DNA of 64,000 nt from Glandiceps talaboti (GCF_964340395.1 NC_135555.1:26284725-26348724); one strand, 5' to 3'; positions 22,491-35,383 are shown, counted from the stretch's first letter. Numbers and translations are program-made. Notes: generated from the sequence alone by a model not told the origin.

Positions 22491-22839
22491 GATAGTTCAC
22501 TAAAGTGACTGTGTACTGCTGACTCCTGGCTAACATGTATCTTATATCGCTATTGTACCCTGTCTTAACTTTGAATAAAAATGTGTCCAGTTAAAAATTG
22601 TAACTTTTTGCAGCAAATTAAAAATTCTTTGAAAGTACAAAATAAGTGCGCACATGCACTGTGCATTTTCCGCGAGTAACAGTAGTCTTGAAAGTCTCCT
22701 TCATTTGAAGATAGCAAGTCGCAATTATAATGTCGGCGAGTGAAACTCAAAAAAAGACGGAAAAAGTCGTTCAACATGAGGTCGTCTGCTATGCTGCATG
22801 CAGTGACTCCGAAGATGCGCTCGATCTCATTTACATCTT
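22491..22839. other. No gene recognised
   Basis: Unique-looking sequence with short open frames only. Confidence 0.4.
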
Positions 22840-22995
22840 GTACCTTAGGGACCGGTCAGTTTCTCCAGCCTGGGGGGGGGGGGCGGTGGATTCTTAAATC
22901 GGGCCGACAAAAAGTCACTGACTGTAAAACCCAAAACAGACTGACCCCCCCCCCCTATCACTTAATTCTAAAACATGATACCCCCCCCCCCCATA
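22840..22995. repeat. Dispersed repeat with G and C runs
   Basis: A GACCGGTCAG word is followed by a run of about 13 Gs, then runs of about 10 and 14 Cs at 22947 and 22980, linked by AAAACATGATA-like text. It resembles the C-run segment at 24720-24840, and the two bracket the ~235-bp tandem repeat. Confidence 0.65.
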
Positions 22996-23139
22996 TATGA
23001 TATTCGCATGAGTGACAGGTATTTTTTGATCGTGACTCAGTGTGGACTGCTTGACTGTCTTGCATCTACTTTATAAGATCCCGGGTTAGCACTATCATAA
23101 TTATAATTATTGACTACACAGGGTTAATATATTTGAAAA

Positions 23140-24290
23140 GGAGTTTAATAGCATCTTGACAGTGAAAGGTAGGGGGAAAGCTTGAGAAAGGAATATGTAC
23201 AGCTGTCATGGGGGGTCCTAGGGGCTCTCCCCCTAGAAGCCCAGGAGGTTTTTAACTCTGAAAAGTCAATTTTGAGACTATTCAGATATTTTTAGAAAAT
23301 AATTTCCAAGCTTTACAAGACAGCACCAACATGTAAAAAGCAACTACATAAGGTTAAAATATTTTTTAAATATAGTTTGATATAGGATCTTGACAGTAAG
23401 AGGTAGGGGAGAGATCTTTGAGACTGGGGTGTGTACACCTCATGGGGGGTCCTAGGGGGTCTCCCCCTCGAAGCCCTGGAGGTTTTTTCCCTGAAAAGTC
23501 AATTTTGAGACTATTCAGACCCTTTCAGACAATAATTTCCAAGCCTTACAAGACAACACCAACATGTAAAAAACAACTACATAGGGTTGAAATACTTTTG
23601 AAATATACTTTGATAGCATCTTGACAGTAAGAGGGGAAGAGCTTGAGACTGGGATATGTCCACCTCATGCAGGGGGTCTGAGGGGGTCTCCCTCTAGAAG
23701 CCCTGAAAGATTTTTACTCTAGATCTTATAGCCAATATTTACGCTATTTAGACCCTTCAAGCAATAACTTAATCCATGCTTTACAAGACAGCAAGTATCA
23801 GAAACTATTCTTTATAACTTACACTAAGGGTTGAAATATGTTCTTAAAAAGTTAAATGGCATCATTATAAACTTTTAGGTCAGCACATCTAATGGTAGCA
23901 TCATTGGTAGGGGAGATTTGGAGATTAAGGCAATTTTAGACTATCTTGGCAAACATTTCACATCTTGAAAAGACAATATCATCTCAAATTAGAATAGGGT
24001 GAAAATATTTAAGAAAAGTTTAATACCATTATGACAGTAAAAAGGTTGTTGGTGCATCTGATTGTTGGTTGAATGCATGAGTGACCTCTGGGGTGAGGAA
24101 GTCCTTGGGGTTTCCCCCTGGCAGATATGGAGTTTTTGCTTGAGATACTAAGGCAATGTTTAGGTTATTCATAACCTTTGAGGTAATATTTCCAAGCTTC
24201 GAAAAGCTAACCTAATTGTATGTTTTAAATGAGTTTCCTATATCACATAAAATAGACATGAAACATTAGTATAGGGGCATTAATATATGT
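23140..24290 (+). repeat. Decaying tandem repeat, period about 235 bp
   Basis: Units starting near 23140, 23377, 23608, 23852 and 24019 share ATCTTGACAGTAAGAGG, GGGGGTCCTAGGGG, CTCCCCCT.GAAGCCC and TTTTGAGACTATTCAGA. Similarity falls from left to right, so the array is old and only about five units long. Confidence 0.8.
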
Positions 24291-24719
24291 ATAATAAAGT
24301 CACCGGTATGTTAGAGAACTTTAGGTGGTCATACCTAGTGTATAATAGAAACTGGAATCTGATGAGATGTGGTGATTTGTAGTGTCAATAACATGACGAG
24401 TAGAACAATTTAGATTAACTTCATTTATAAACTATCTATGAAAATTGCCATTACGAAACCTTCAAGTCACAAGTTCACTTTTGCCCCAAATTGCAATATA
24501 AGTGAAGCATTGATTGTGAAACAGCCAAGCATTTACATGACATGTTCTGTAACTAGTGTGGTAGCTAGGTAATACATGTATATGTATATGTATAGTTATG
24601 TTTGAACTAATAAGTAATATTAAAGAATTCATGTAAGAAACAGGGACAAGAACAAATATTGACATGTACCACATTTCAGACAAGGCTATATGCCATTGTA
24701 GAAAGGATTTTTTTCTTCC

Positions 24720-25080
24720 ATCACAATTTAAAACACAATGCCCCCCCCCCCCATCCACAATTTTCAAAACAGCATGACCCCCCCTACTGCCAATTTCAAA
24801 AACAGGGTGACCCCCCCCCCCCTACCAAAAAAGGCACAAAAACAGCCGAAAAAGCCCTCAAAATCACATCAAACCACAAACGCCAGAATTATTGCAGCTA
24901 ACTGAGGGTAGTCCCTGCTCACAAAATCAAGAATTTCCATTCGCTGGAGCCCCTGTCTCACATATTTCATCAAATCTCCTTTGAGAAACTCATCCTCCTT
25001 CCATAAGCTTGACCGACACAGCGCCATGTACAGAAAATGCATGATGAGCGCAGAGACCATATGAAAAACAATGGAAAACA
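24720..25080 (-). repeat. Dispersed repeat, copy C, with C runs
   Basis: After C runs at 24740 and 24811, the text AAAGGCACAAAAACAG...CAGAATTATTGCAGC matches the reverse complement of 45770-45860 and the same strand of 49510-49590. A 70-codon minus-strand frame covers it, but only the shared 80 bp is conserved and no family is recognised. Confidence 0.6.
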
Positions 25081-25873
25081 TAACTACCTGAACTAGAGAC
25101 TCACATATGAGAAAAAAATATTTAAAAAATAAAAATAAAAAATCGACCTACCCCATCGATCCTTAACTATTGAATGTAACCGGAACCACGCATTTTTTTA
25201 TTACGCCGTATTACAACTTACAAGTGACAAACTGGTATGATCGTGACACACGCATTACAATTTACTTACACCGAGAACCAGGAGTCCCAAGGTCATCGTT
25301 TCACCATATGCCATTGGTTTCACATTGCATGCATTGCACAAGGGGGCTATCTTCCTGGAGAACTCGCTAAGATAAATTCATACGATTGTTACGCTAACGT
25401 AACAGTAACATTGTACTCTGATGTACCGATGTAGGTGAAGTACTTCGAAAGTTACACCTGTCCAATGTTAGATGTACTCCAGTCAGTGTACATCACCGAG
25501 AGTACTTTCGATGTTACACGGACAAGTTGTCTGCCGACGTACCGCCCTCCCTGGCGTCACGTACTGACATGAAGTTGCGCGACCGTCCAGAGGTCAGGCG
25601 ACAGACGACAGCAAATACTCTAAGACTTGTAATTTTCACCGCGTTGTCTACAAAATTCGGGAAAGACTACTTATTTTTGGCTTACATACAAACAGAAAGT
25701 TTAGCGGCATACAAGAGTGGTAACGTTATGTGAAACACCCTCCGAAATTATAGTGAGATGCTTGTCCGAATGCCTGAAGCATGGAACTGGGGTTCTACTT
25801 CCATGCCTGAAGACAGAAAAGTGAAGGTGAATATTTTATTAATGTACGCCACTCTGATGTCTATTGTACTTAT
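25081..25873. other. No gene recognised
   Basis: Contains a 68-codon plus-strand open frame at 25527-25733 with no identifiable motif, and otherwise nothing I can support. Confidence 0.4.
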
Positions 25874-25985
25874 GCCCGACAAGGTTACAGGATAGCAGGA
25901 TTAGTCCGTCTCACCCTTTCTAGACTAGATTAAGATAAAGTACACACTGTCTCACTGCTTTTACACTCTTACATCCACACACTTA
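25874..25985 (-). repeat. Dispersed repeat, copy 2
   Basis: Reverse complement of the 8276-8367 segment (GTCTATTGTACTTATGCCC, ACAGGATAGCAGGATTAGT, CACACTGTCTCAC). It carries about 20 bp extra in the middle. Confidence 0.75.
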
Positions 25986-26038
25986 ATACTTTTATCAACA
26001 TGCCTTTTGGTCTGGCCTGGTACTAATCACTGTTGGTT

Positions 26039-26431
26039 GAAATATAATGAAAAATTAAACGAGACTTACCTTGGTTAAAGTCGATGTTTAATTATGATTC
26101 TATGAGTCATAGAATCGGAGGAGGGCTTAAATGAGATTGTGCTGCGCATGCGTGGGAATCAGACTTTAAATATGTTTTTCTTCATTATCTGACAACTCAC
26201 ATTTTACACCATGTACACATCAGTTTTATTTAATTTCATACTCTTTTACCTGTTCATTAAATTGTTACTTCTATTCACTTGTAACCCTTTATTTTCTTTG
26301 CTACATATTTCCCCTGTGTTCAGTTGGGTGGGTGGGAGGCATTTAAGCCCTCCTTCGATTCTATGACTCATAGAATCATAATTAAACATCGACTTTAACC
26401 AAGGTAAGTCTCGTTTAATTTTTCATTCTAT
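26039..26431. repeat. Foldback at the 3' side of the DIRS element
   Basis: Arms 26039-26133 and 26340-26431 are inverted copies of about 93 bp around a spacer of about 205 bp. Each arm holds the palindrome ATTCTATGAGTCATAGAAT with an AP-1 word (TGAGTCA) in its centre. The spacer includes GCGCATGCGTGGGAATCAG, also present just inside the DIRS 5' terminus near 30965-30990. Confidence 0.8.
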
Positions 26432-26463
26432 TTCGTCATTATCTCAGTCGGTCTTCAATGAGA
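26424..26463 (+). repeat. DIRS inverted terminal repeat (3' side)
   Basis: Begins CATTCTATTTCGTCATTATC and is the reverse complement of 30994-31033. It directly joins the right arm of the foldback at 26340-26431. Confidence 0.8.
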
Positions 26464-26739
26464 CTTTAAAGTAAATAATGACAGAAAAACATCCAGATGC
26501 TGAACACAAACTGAATAACAACTCATTTATTGTCCTTTGAAAGATAGATAACATGACAGTATATCTGAACTCCTTGTATACTGTTCCAAACACAAGAACA
26601 CAAATTTGTATATAATTTGATGTGTGATGAACACTACATACTATCCTCTTACATATGTTTTATCATACTTTAACTATATTAAACAGGGTCAGTCCAACAT
26701 TTTTGATATTCTACTGATATCAACTTGTATGCGATATAT

Positions 26740-27869
26740 TTATTTGTTTCCCATTAATACTCCACGCTCAAAGTGGTCTTCTTTATCCATTTTCTTATCA
26801 TAAAATTTTGCGAATGTACTCTCATTTGACCATCCTGCTTTATTGAGGATATCCTTTATAGGAACACAATTACTTTTCGCTGTGGATGTTGCTACTGATC
26901 TCACACTGTGAGACCCAAATTTACTGACATCAATCCCTGATCGTGCCATAACAGTCTTAATCCACCTTGAGATTGTACTTGTAGTTACAGCTCCAATGGT
27001 TTCATGTAACTTAACAGAAGCGAGTCCTTACCAGAACCATTTCGATTTAGCTTAGTTCGACATAGATATTGTTTTATAACAGTATAAACACAGAGCCTCC
27101 TGTCAGGAGGGTAAGCTTTAAACGCAACATGAACAACATTATAATTTGGTCTGTTCTGTTTTAAAGGACCAAGTAACTCGAACACCAACTGTGAACTTGT
27201 TTTCTTAATATTACAAACTGATAACAACTGTAAAGTTTGAGCACGAGCTGCATTAGTTAGAGCCGTAAGCATTGTCAGTTTTAAGGTCAAGTCCTTCAAA
27301 CTCAAGAGTTTTACTGGTGACAATGACCTCAGGTAACACAACACATGGTTTACATCCCATATCTCTGTATATCTTGGTTTTGAGGGTCGTAAAATAAAAA
27401 CCCCTTTCATGTATCTGACTATAAGGGGATAGTTTCCACATGTAAATCCATCATAGTTTAAACCCAGTGAAGACAGTGCTGCACGGGCAGTATTCAAAGT
27501 TCCATAACCAACTCCAGTGTTATATATTTGAGTTAGAAATTCAATTATTTCTTCCACTTTAGCTGAAATTGGATCAATCTGTCTTTCACTACAGTACTGA
27601 AACCATCTCTTGATATGAACCTCGTATTGTTTTTTGGTTCCTTGTTTCCATGACGACATGAGAATATTGGTAGATTGTTCTGAAATTCCTCGTTGTCGGA
27701 AGTTTGTCCTGACACTTTGCAGACAATCAGTTTTAAGCGTCCCTCTAATGGGTGCTTTCCTTGTTTTGTTGGGTATGGTAATGTCAGCAATCCTTTGACT
27801 TTCTGTATGATCACTGGTACATCCATCAATACTCCCATGAGTTTGGTAAACCATGGTTGTGTCGGCCAC
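26740..27869 (-). pseudogene. DIRS tyrosine recombinase
   Basis: Two frames, 26985-27869 and 26740-26949, belong to one recombinase split by a frameshift near 27020. The first has the core-binding helices (KQGTKKQYEVHIKRWFQYC) and the first catalytic Arg in NAARAQTLQLL. The second has the HxxR box (SHSVRSVATSTA) and the nucleophilic Tyr (FAKFYDKKM) after AGWSN. The enzyme would insert the circular DNA intermediate by strand exchange. All expected catalytic residues are visible, but not in one frame. Its 5' part overlaps the RNase H ORF in another frame, as usual in the family. The end (RGVLMGNK) precedes about 280 bp of 3' sequence to the terminus. Confidence 0.85.
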
Positions 27870-28429
27870 AGAGGAGCTACAACAATGCCCACTGCTCTGT
27901 CCGCTCTGATTTTCTGTATGCAGCGTCCCAATAGACTGAAGGGGGGAAAAAGGTAAACATTGTTAAATTTTCCCCAATCAATTGTGAATGCATTAACATA
28001 TGATGCATTGGGATCTGGTCTCCAGGACACATAGTTATCAATTTGGGCATTTAACCTCGATGCAAAGAGATCAATATCAGGTGTGTTCCATTGTTTACAG
28101 ATCTTTCTGAAGATATTTTCATTCAGTTTCCATTCCAGCTGATGATCAAAATGTCTTGATGCCCTGTCAGCCTCAGTATTGTCACGCCCTGCAATGTGTG
28201 AACATGATAGCCAAATATCATTGTCTATGCAAAATTTCCATATATCAACACCAATTCTATTACATTGATCTGATTTGATTTCTCCCATGTTGACTACATA
28301 ACTTACAGCTGTAGTATTGTCTGACAATACTTTGACATGATGATGTTTTATCTTTGACATAAATGCCCTCAGAGCAAATTCTATAGCTAACAATTCTAAT
28401 GCATTGATATGCATCTTACTTTCATCCAT
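27545..28429 (-). pseudogene. DIRS RNase H and methyltransferase-like region
   Basis: The 294-codon frame includes the RNase H Glu region (HINALELLAIEFAL), a DNTTAVSYV Asp motif and the GRDNTEADRASR end motif. It then gives DIDLFASRLNAQIDNYVSW and the YLFPPFSLLGRCIQKI segment, which in DIRS elements lies in the N6-adenine methyltransferase-like domain. It is in the same frame as RT, separated only by one TGA at 28475-28477 next to the RNase H motif DASSK. Without that stop it would be one RT-RNase H protein, the usual arrangement. Confidence 0.8.
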
Positions 28430-28474
28430 AGTCCAAGGACCGCCTATCCTAGTCCCCTCAAAATATGCTCCCCA

Positions 28475-29614
28475 TCATTTTGAAGAGGCATCACATTCTA
28501 CTGTTACATCTGGGTTACTCCTGATTATTGATCTCTTCTGATCTTTTATATTCTTACTCCACCAATTTAGCTCTGTTTTCATCTTTGACGTGATAATCAT
28601 ATTGTGATCAAACTGTCCCTTTGATAGCTTCAAAGCTTTAATTTTCTCTTTTTCTAATTCTCTGTAATGTAATTTTCCATATTCAACTGCTGCAAAACTT
28701 GCCACTATAAGGCCAATGACCCTAGCAACTTCACGTATGGAAGCTTTATTTTTCCTGGCCAGATTTTTACATTCTTGACCAAGGACTTCCATTTTCTCTT
28801 CTGGTAAAGTAACTATCATTTTACTTGAATCAATTTGTTTCCCTAAGAAAACAATTTTTTGTTGAGGTGTGAAAACTGATTTCTCATCATTGATAATGAA
28901 TCCCAAAGAGGTCATCAAACTAACAGTATCTTTTACATTAGTCTCACACTCACTAAGAGTGTCACCACAAAGTAGGCTATCGTCAATGAAGCCTGAGTTT
29001 GTATGTCCCATGTTTCGTAACTTTGAATATACGGGTTTCATCAATTTTGTAAACAACCTGGGCCCTTCTGATACACCATTTGGTAAACATGTATACTGAT
29101 AAATCTTTCCTTTCCATTCAAACCTGAAATACTTTTGCTGTTCTTCAGCAATTTTAACTGAATAATAAGCATGCCTCAAATCCACTGATGCCATATATGT
29201 GTTTTTATTAATGAGGGAAAGGGCAATTTCAAAGGTATCCATCTTAAAATGCTTATAGGGTATTTTTTCATTTAACTTTTTCAGATTTAGAACCATTCTA
29301 TGTTCTCCATTCTTTTTGGGTACAACAAAAATTGGGGATAAAAACTGTCCCTCAGTAGTTTCCACTTGAATGAGAACCTTCAATTTGAGCAATTTTTCAA
29401 TTTCCTGACCAATAATCTTTGTGTCTGTAACATTTAATTTGTAACTGGTTTGATTACTTTGTGGTAATGACCCAATGTCAATATCTATGTGACAATGTTG
29501 TACTATATCTAGTATATTTGGATCTTGTGTTATCTGTTTCCATGCCTCAACAAAATATTGTAATCTACCAGCCTCAAATTTTGTGCTCACCTGTGTTACT
29601 GTGATTTGTTTCAT
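28475..29614 (-). pseudogene. DIRS reverse transcriptase
   Basis: A 379-codon frame with RT motifs in order: FVVPKKNGEHRMVLNLKKLN (about residues 96-115), the first catalytic Asp in ASVDLRHAYYSV (D145), LPNGVSEGPRLFTKLM (about 177-192), and the catalytic FIDD box (209-212) followed by FLGKQID. The C-terminal end reaches the RNase H Asp (ECDASSK) and then meets a TGA. The palm is complete, so the domain itself looks intact although the polyprotein is cut. The ORF starts four bases before the gag stop (overlap at 29611-29614), a normal gag-pol overlap. Confidence 0.85.
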
Positions 29615-30795
29615 GGGCCCACTAAGGGTCCCTGTCTCTGGTAGTTTTTTGTCTCTGGTGTAGATGACATGTATGTCCGACCATAATTATATTTATAGGT
29701 TCCTCTACCTCTCTGATATGAATAGCCTCGTCCTCTGCCTCTGGCTCTCATAAATCGATTTGCTGATCTAAAACGTGTCACACCTCTGGCTCTGTATCCA
29801 ATCACCTTGTTACTAATTCTAGCAACATCTTCAATTTCCTTGGTAGTCCTTGAAATGTCATCCCCAAACAACAAGTTTGTAAATGGACGGTTATGGTTAC
29901 ATAGATGAGCATACTGATCTTTCAATTCAGGTTTTAGAAGGTCTTTTCTAGTCATGTTTATCTGTTTATTAGCATGCCCCAACAAGGCAAGTACATCGTC
30001 ACTATCATCGATCAATTTTCCAAAGGAAGGATCTAATTCCTTTTCCATCCCTGCCATATTGTTGACAACTTTGGCTAAGATCGTCGCCGCTTTTACCACC
30101 GAGGTCTCGATATTTTGTAGCTTTTTGTCATTCGCCCGTGCTGTGGGCGATATGGCATCCGAAATTAACTGGTTTGTTTTCACTGTTGCCAAGCCCTCGC
30201 AGTTCTGCGGGCGAGCATTGTTCTCACTTTTAGTCAATTCAAGGTAACGTTCCTCCTCGATACCATTTTTGAATAGATCAGTTATGTTCTCTGCCAACGT
30301 AACATCGATATCCTTGTCACAATATTCTTGTACTTTGAATCGTTTCGTCATAGATGTAAATCTACTTTCCCCTCTCTCACTGTTATCGCCGTCAATGTCG
30401 GCTTCCTGTGACGTACGCTTTTGGGCACTAGGCGGGAAATCGTCATCACCACCTTCATTATATTCTAAGGACTGAGGGTCCGTATTCGTAACTTTCCACA
30501 AATTCCTTATTTTGATTTTCAATCTTATCTAGTCTCTCACATATGTTACCTACTGTGAGCTCTTGTCTCTGGACGGCCGATTGTATCGAGTGGATAATGG
30601 CGACCATGTCGCCGTCGTCTTTTTTCTTACTCGAACTTGTATGTCCCTTCGTGGCTAGTTTACCTTTGGAATTACTTTTTCCGAACCACGTTCGGTTTTA
30701 TCGGCTTTATTGTCATTGTAAACCTTTCCTTACATTCCAGCTACACTGATTGATTCGGATCCTTCATCCGTACCCGCTTGCGATGCTGAACTCAT
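29611..30795 (-). pseudogene. DIRS gag-like ORF, frameshifted
   Basis: The downstream frame (29611-30522) ends in an Arg-Gly-rich tail (RARGRGRGYSYQRGRGTYKY) typical of DIRS gag and preceded by basic and acidic helices. Upstream, another frame from an ATG at 30793-30795 gives a Ser-rich start, a stop after about 21 codons, then a helical segment with ERLDKIENQNKEF that lines up with the later frame. A frameshift near 30500 and the early stop break it. The RGG-like tail would bind RNA. Confidence 0.7.
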
Positions 30796-30993
30796 CGTAC
30801 CACGTACAATGTCAACTTTTCGGCTGTATAATTCAAATGTTTGTTAGATCTAAACTTTAGACTATTGTGTTCACACGACTCGATGCTCCTAGATGGTAGA
30901 TGCAAACACTTTTATAACTTCACTCACGAATTTTCACAGCCATCTTCCCACTGCACACATGTGCACACTGATTCCCACGCATGCGCATCACAA

Positions 30994-31033
30994 TCTCATT
31001 GAAGACCGACTGAGATAATGACGAAATAGAATG
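30994..31033 (-). repeat. DIRS inverted terminal repeat (5' side)
   Basis: Reverse complement of 26424-26463. Between it and gag (30796-30993) is the 5' leader with GCGCATGCGTGGGAATCAG on the minus strand. Confidence 0.8.
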
Positions 31034-32170
31034 GCCAGTGTAGTTGAATGTATAAACCAGAATATATAGAATAGAGTACAATCTTTATTGCATCTTAAAA
31101 CAACATTCATCTGTGACAGTGTTTGGTGCCAGAACAAACTAATAGATGTATAAACTAGAGTAATAGTAGTTAATATGTTTTATACAATAAATGTTAGGTT
31201 AGATAAATGTAATTATGTTTCTTTATATATTTATTAGATGTTCTGTCATTTAAATATTTTCTCAACAGGAAAGAATTGCCTTGTTTATTTAGATAATCAC
31301 TTACATTAAATGTTGTTTTAAAAAAAATAACAAATACATTTTTACTGAGAATACTAGCATTAATATTGCCACACACCTATGCATCCATTACATTCAGGTA
31401 TTTGTCTTGAATCTCTGAGGTCAAATGAAAGTAATTTCTCTTTCACAACACACTGTTACTGTGATGATTAGGAATCCATTCTAACTGAGAGTTTTTAATC
31501 ACTGCCTCTAACTTAATTACCATGTTATTATGCACATGTAAGCATAATATTTGAATGTGGGACAAGCTCACAAGATTTAAATTTGTATATATATTTCTTC
31601 CTTACAGAAACTTGATGAGCCATCTATATGATGTGAGAACAACAACAAATAAAGAAAACTAGGCGAGACTAATTTTATGCATTTCTGTAATGCTGGGGAA
31701 TCAGAGAATTCATGTTCACCAATCATGCATATCACTCTAAAACAAAGTTCTGGGTTGGAAGAGGCTTGTTGTATACTGGGCTGGGCATTACTAGATTTCC
31801 AGGTTATAATCAAGTATCATATTCACCAGTAGAGAAGTATCTAAGAAGTATCTTATTTTATACTTACCAATAAAAAGTATAAAATCACATTATTAACAAC
31901 AGAGTTCACACTGTTAATACAGAGAGGTAACCATTTCAAGAATCTGCCTTAGCAATCAAGTATTTTTTTGTTTTATTACTGTTTATTTTTTCTCTCATAG
32001 AACAAAAACATGGTATTACATTCCCATCAACCACTTTTCTAAGTTTTATAGTACATAATCAATAAATAATGTGTATGAATCTTATTGGAGTAAAATGATA
32101 TTCTGGTGCAATGATTTAGTCAGAAACTTGAAAAAATCTTGACAGATGTTGTCATGCACTGTATGTCATT
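31034..32170. other. Non-coding AT-rich stretch
   Basis: No gene recognised. A minus-strand AATAAA lies near 31080-31090, so this could be the 3' end of a transcript, but I see no exon feeding it. No LINE endonuclease region is found before 32171. Confidence 0.4.
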
Positions 32171-34847
32171 ATGTCATTGTCAGTGTTAATTTCTAATAAT
32201 AAGTCTTCTGTTAATGCATTACCATATCCAAGTAAGTATATATGGGATGATAATTCAAAACAAATTTTCCTTGATAATTTGCAGTGTCCATCTTTGAAAG
32301 ATGATTTTGAGAAGTTAAATTTTGCTTGTGGTAATATGATGAATAGTAATGATATTGTTTCTCATTTTGAAAATATTCTTTACAAGGTCTCAGATAAATC
32401 ACTCAAGAAGATTACACCAAAAATTAATTTTAAAAGGAAAAATAAGAAAAGTCAGCCTTGGTTTGATAAATCATGTTTTATTATGCGTAAGGAGTTAAAA
32501 GATTCTTTGAAGTTGCTGAGTAGATTTCCAAAAGATCCTTTCATTAGAGGTAGATGTTTCAGGTTGAAAAAAAGCTACAAAAAATTATTAAAGTTAAAAA
32601 AAATGCAGCTAAAGAAAAGCAAACTTGCACATTTAGAAACTGCATATTCTCAGAATAGAAATACTTTCTGGAAATTGTTAAAAGAATTACCATCTCAAGT
32701 TGAAAATAAGACTGATTCTTCTATTAGTGTAGATGAGTGGTATGAACATTTTAAGAGACTTGGTGAGATTACTTTGCCTAGTAATACTAATGCTGATTTC
32801 ACTAAGATAATTGAATCAGATTTGTTAAGTATGGAAACTTCAAATGATAAAATTGATAAAGTTCTTAATGCTGTATTTTCCTGAATCAGAAATTTTGAAA
32901 GCTTTACAAAAGTTAAAATGTAGTAAATCACCAGGTTTTGATGGTATTCTGAATGAGATGTTAAAATTTGGTAGTCATGTTCTTCTGAAACCATTGTGTA
33001 TTTTGTTTAATGCTATTCTCTCTTCAGGTACTTTTCCTAGTCAATGGAAGAATGCCATTCTTGTGCCTATTTTTAAGTCTGGTGTTAAATGTGATCCTTC
33101 AAATTATAGAGGCATTTCTATAAATAGTTGCTTAGCAAAACTTTTCACCTCAGTGTTAAATGGTAGACTTGTTAATTGTTTAGATGATAACAAAATTTAC
33201 ACTCCTTTCCAGTCAGGTTTCAGGGCCAAGAGGAGAACATCTGATAATATTTTTGTACTTAAATCAGCAATTGAGAAATATGTGTACTCTACTACCAAGT
33301 CAAGTAATTGTTATAAGTATCTTTACAGCTGTTTTGTTGACTTTCGCAAAGCATTTGATAGCATTTGGCGTAATGGTCTATTTTGGAAACTGAGGAATTA
33401 TGGGGTAAATGGTAAATTTTATGATTTGATTAAATCTATGTATGATAATGTTGAGTATTGTGTAAAAACAAATGCTGGTCTCACAAAATTTTTTAGTTCT
33501 TTGGTAGGCGTCAAGCAAGGCTGTAATTTAAGTCCAACTTTATTTAATATTTATTTAAATGATTTACCTTGTATATTTGATTCCAATGAGGATCTACCAG
33601 TTAAGTTTAACTCTCTTTCTCTAAATTGCCTTCTTTATGCTGATGATCTTTTGTTATTGTCAGAATCTACCAATGGTTTACAACACTGTTTGGATAAGTT
33701 ACACAACTTTTGTTCAAAATGGAAATTAACTGTAAACATCAAGAAAACTAAAGTCATTGTTTTCGATAAGAGCAACCGTTTGATTAAAAGTGTTAATTTT
33801 CATTTAAATGGAATTTCAATTGATAATGTTAAGGAATATTGCTACTTGGGTATTATAATTTCTGCTAATGGTAAGTTTAAAAGAAATTTCTGTAACTTGA
33901 AGTTAAAGTCCATGAAAGCTCTTTTCAGTTTACGTAGACTCATATCTTCTGATGGATGTATTTCAGTTGATATAGCTTTAAATCTTTCTGATCGTTTAAT
34001 AGTTCCTATCATGACTTATGGTTGTGAAGTCTGGGGTTGCGAAATAAATCAAAAGAAGAATTTTCTTGATGAGATTAGTTACTCTTTTTATAGATTTTTA
34101 TTGGTTGTTTCTAAGAGAGCTCCAATTAATGGTATTATAGGGGAATTGGGGCGTTTTCCTGTTAATTTTGGTGTTATTAAGCATATGTTGAAGTATTGGC
34201 ATAGATTAGTTATTAGTGATGATTGTTTATTAAAGTCAGCATACTTATCTTCCATGCGTTATTCAAATTGGGGAAACTATATAACAGATATGCTTGATAA
34301 ATATAGCGAGAGCAATATTTGGTCTTGTATTTGTAATTTTAATTCTACCCTTAATACAATTCAGGATAATCTATACAAAGACTTTTGTAAATCTTGGTTT
34401 AATGATTTATTTAATGATGTTAGAAGAAATGGTAGTGATAAAAACAAACTTAGAACTTATAGAACTTTTAAATCTGTATTCAAACTAGAAAACTACCTAA
34501 TCAAGATTAAGAATCCCACTTGTCGTAGATTAATTACAAAATTTAGAATGTCTGATTTTCATTTACAAATAGAGTTGGGTAGAAGGTGTATGCCGAAAAT
34601 TCCTGCCAATGAAAGATTTTGCAAGTATTGCCCCTCAATGGTTGAAGATGAATTTCATTTTATTATTCATTGCCCACAAAACGAAAATGAGAGAGAGGTT
34701 TTATTTTCTTCGATATCTTTGAAATGTGCTTATTTTAACACTTTAAACAGTCAAGAGAAATTTTTGTATATTCTAAGTTCAGATGATAAACTTCCTTTTG
34801 CCAAATGTCCTTGTCTTCTTCTGCATTTTGTCATCTTTTATATTTGA
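32171..34847 (+). pseudogene. Non-LTR retrotransposon ORF2, 5'-truncated
   Basis: The first frame (32171-32884) covers the segment before RT (lysine-rich, RGRCFRLKKSYKKLLKL, FWKLLKELP). A frameshift near 32865 leads to a 667-codon frame with RT: SPGFDGILNEML, then QWKNAILVPIFKSG, FVDFRKAFDS (D166), GVKQGCNLSPTLFNIYLND and the catalytic YADD (265-268). The C-terminus has a Cys-His cluster (CKYCPSMVEDEFHFIIHC). This set matches the Jockey/CR1/I-type group, which copies RNA at a nicked target. The apurinic-type endonuclease expected upstream is absent, so the copy is 5'-truncated. The coding strand is strongly T-rich. Exact clade is uncertain. Confidence 0.9.
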
Positions 34848-35383
34848 GACAAGATGTAGCTGCTGCCATAACTGTAGTTTTGAAAGTGTTTCCAGTCACT
34901 AACTTCAACAAAAGAGTTTTAATAATATCATTATATTTTCCTTGAATAGACTGTGTTAGTAGGTTTCACATGGAGGCACAGTTTTAAAACTTCTCACCAA
35001 TACAGTCTCTCATAAAGTTAGTGTTTATTGGGGCAGTTATTTGTAATGTCCAAATATGGTATATTTATCCACAGACAAGTGATTTATCAGCACAGGAATC
35101 TACTTATACTATGTTTACATCTCTATAACAGTTAGTGTTCACTGATTGGATTAACAACTTTTTGTGCTTATTAAAGGAATTTGACCAGATATGGTTTAGT
35201 TAAACACCACATTGGCATCTAGACTGCTGCCAGTTATCATGAACTGACAGACTAACACTTGGCAATGACCATGAAAGGAGTGTGCCATTTAAAATGATAA
35301 TGTCGTTATATTGATCAATATGTAAAGATGTTCCTATAAAAACAAAGTTGAACACAATCACAATAGTGTAGTGTAGTGTAGTC
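34848..35383. other. 3' flank of the non-LTR element, no gene
   Basis: Probably 3' untranslated sequence of the element followed by unique DNA. Nothing else supported. Confidence 0.4.

Larger units (their letters stand above)
26424..31033 (-). mobile_element. DIRS-type tyrosine-recombinase retrotransposon, broken
   Basis: About 4.6 kb on the minus strand: gag-like, RT, RNase H plus methyltransferase-like region, and tyrosine recombinase, the set that defines DIRS elements, which integrate by a recombinase rather than an integrase. Inverted termini of about 40 bp (26424-26463 and 30994-31033; CATTCTATTTCGTCATTATC) bound it. Every ORF has at least one stop or frameshift, so the copy is inactive. 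Confidence 0.88.
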
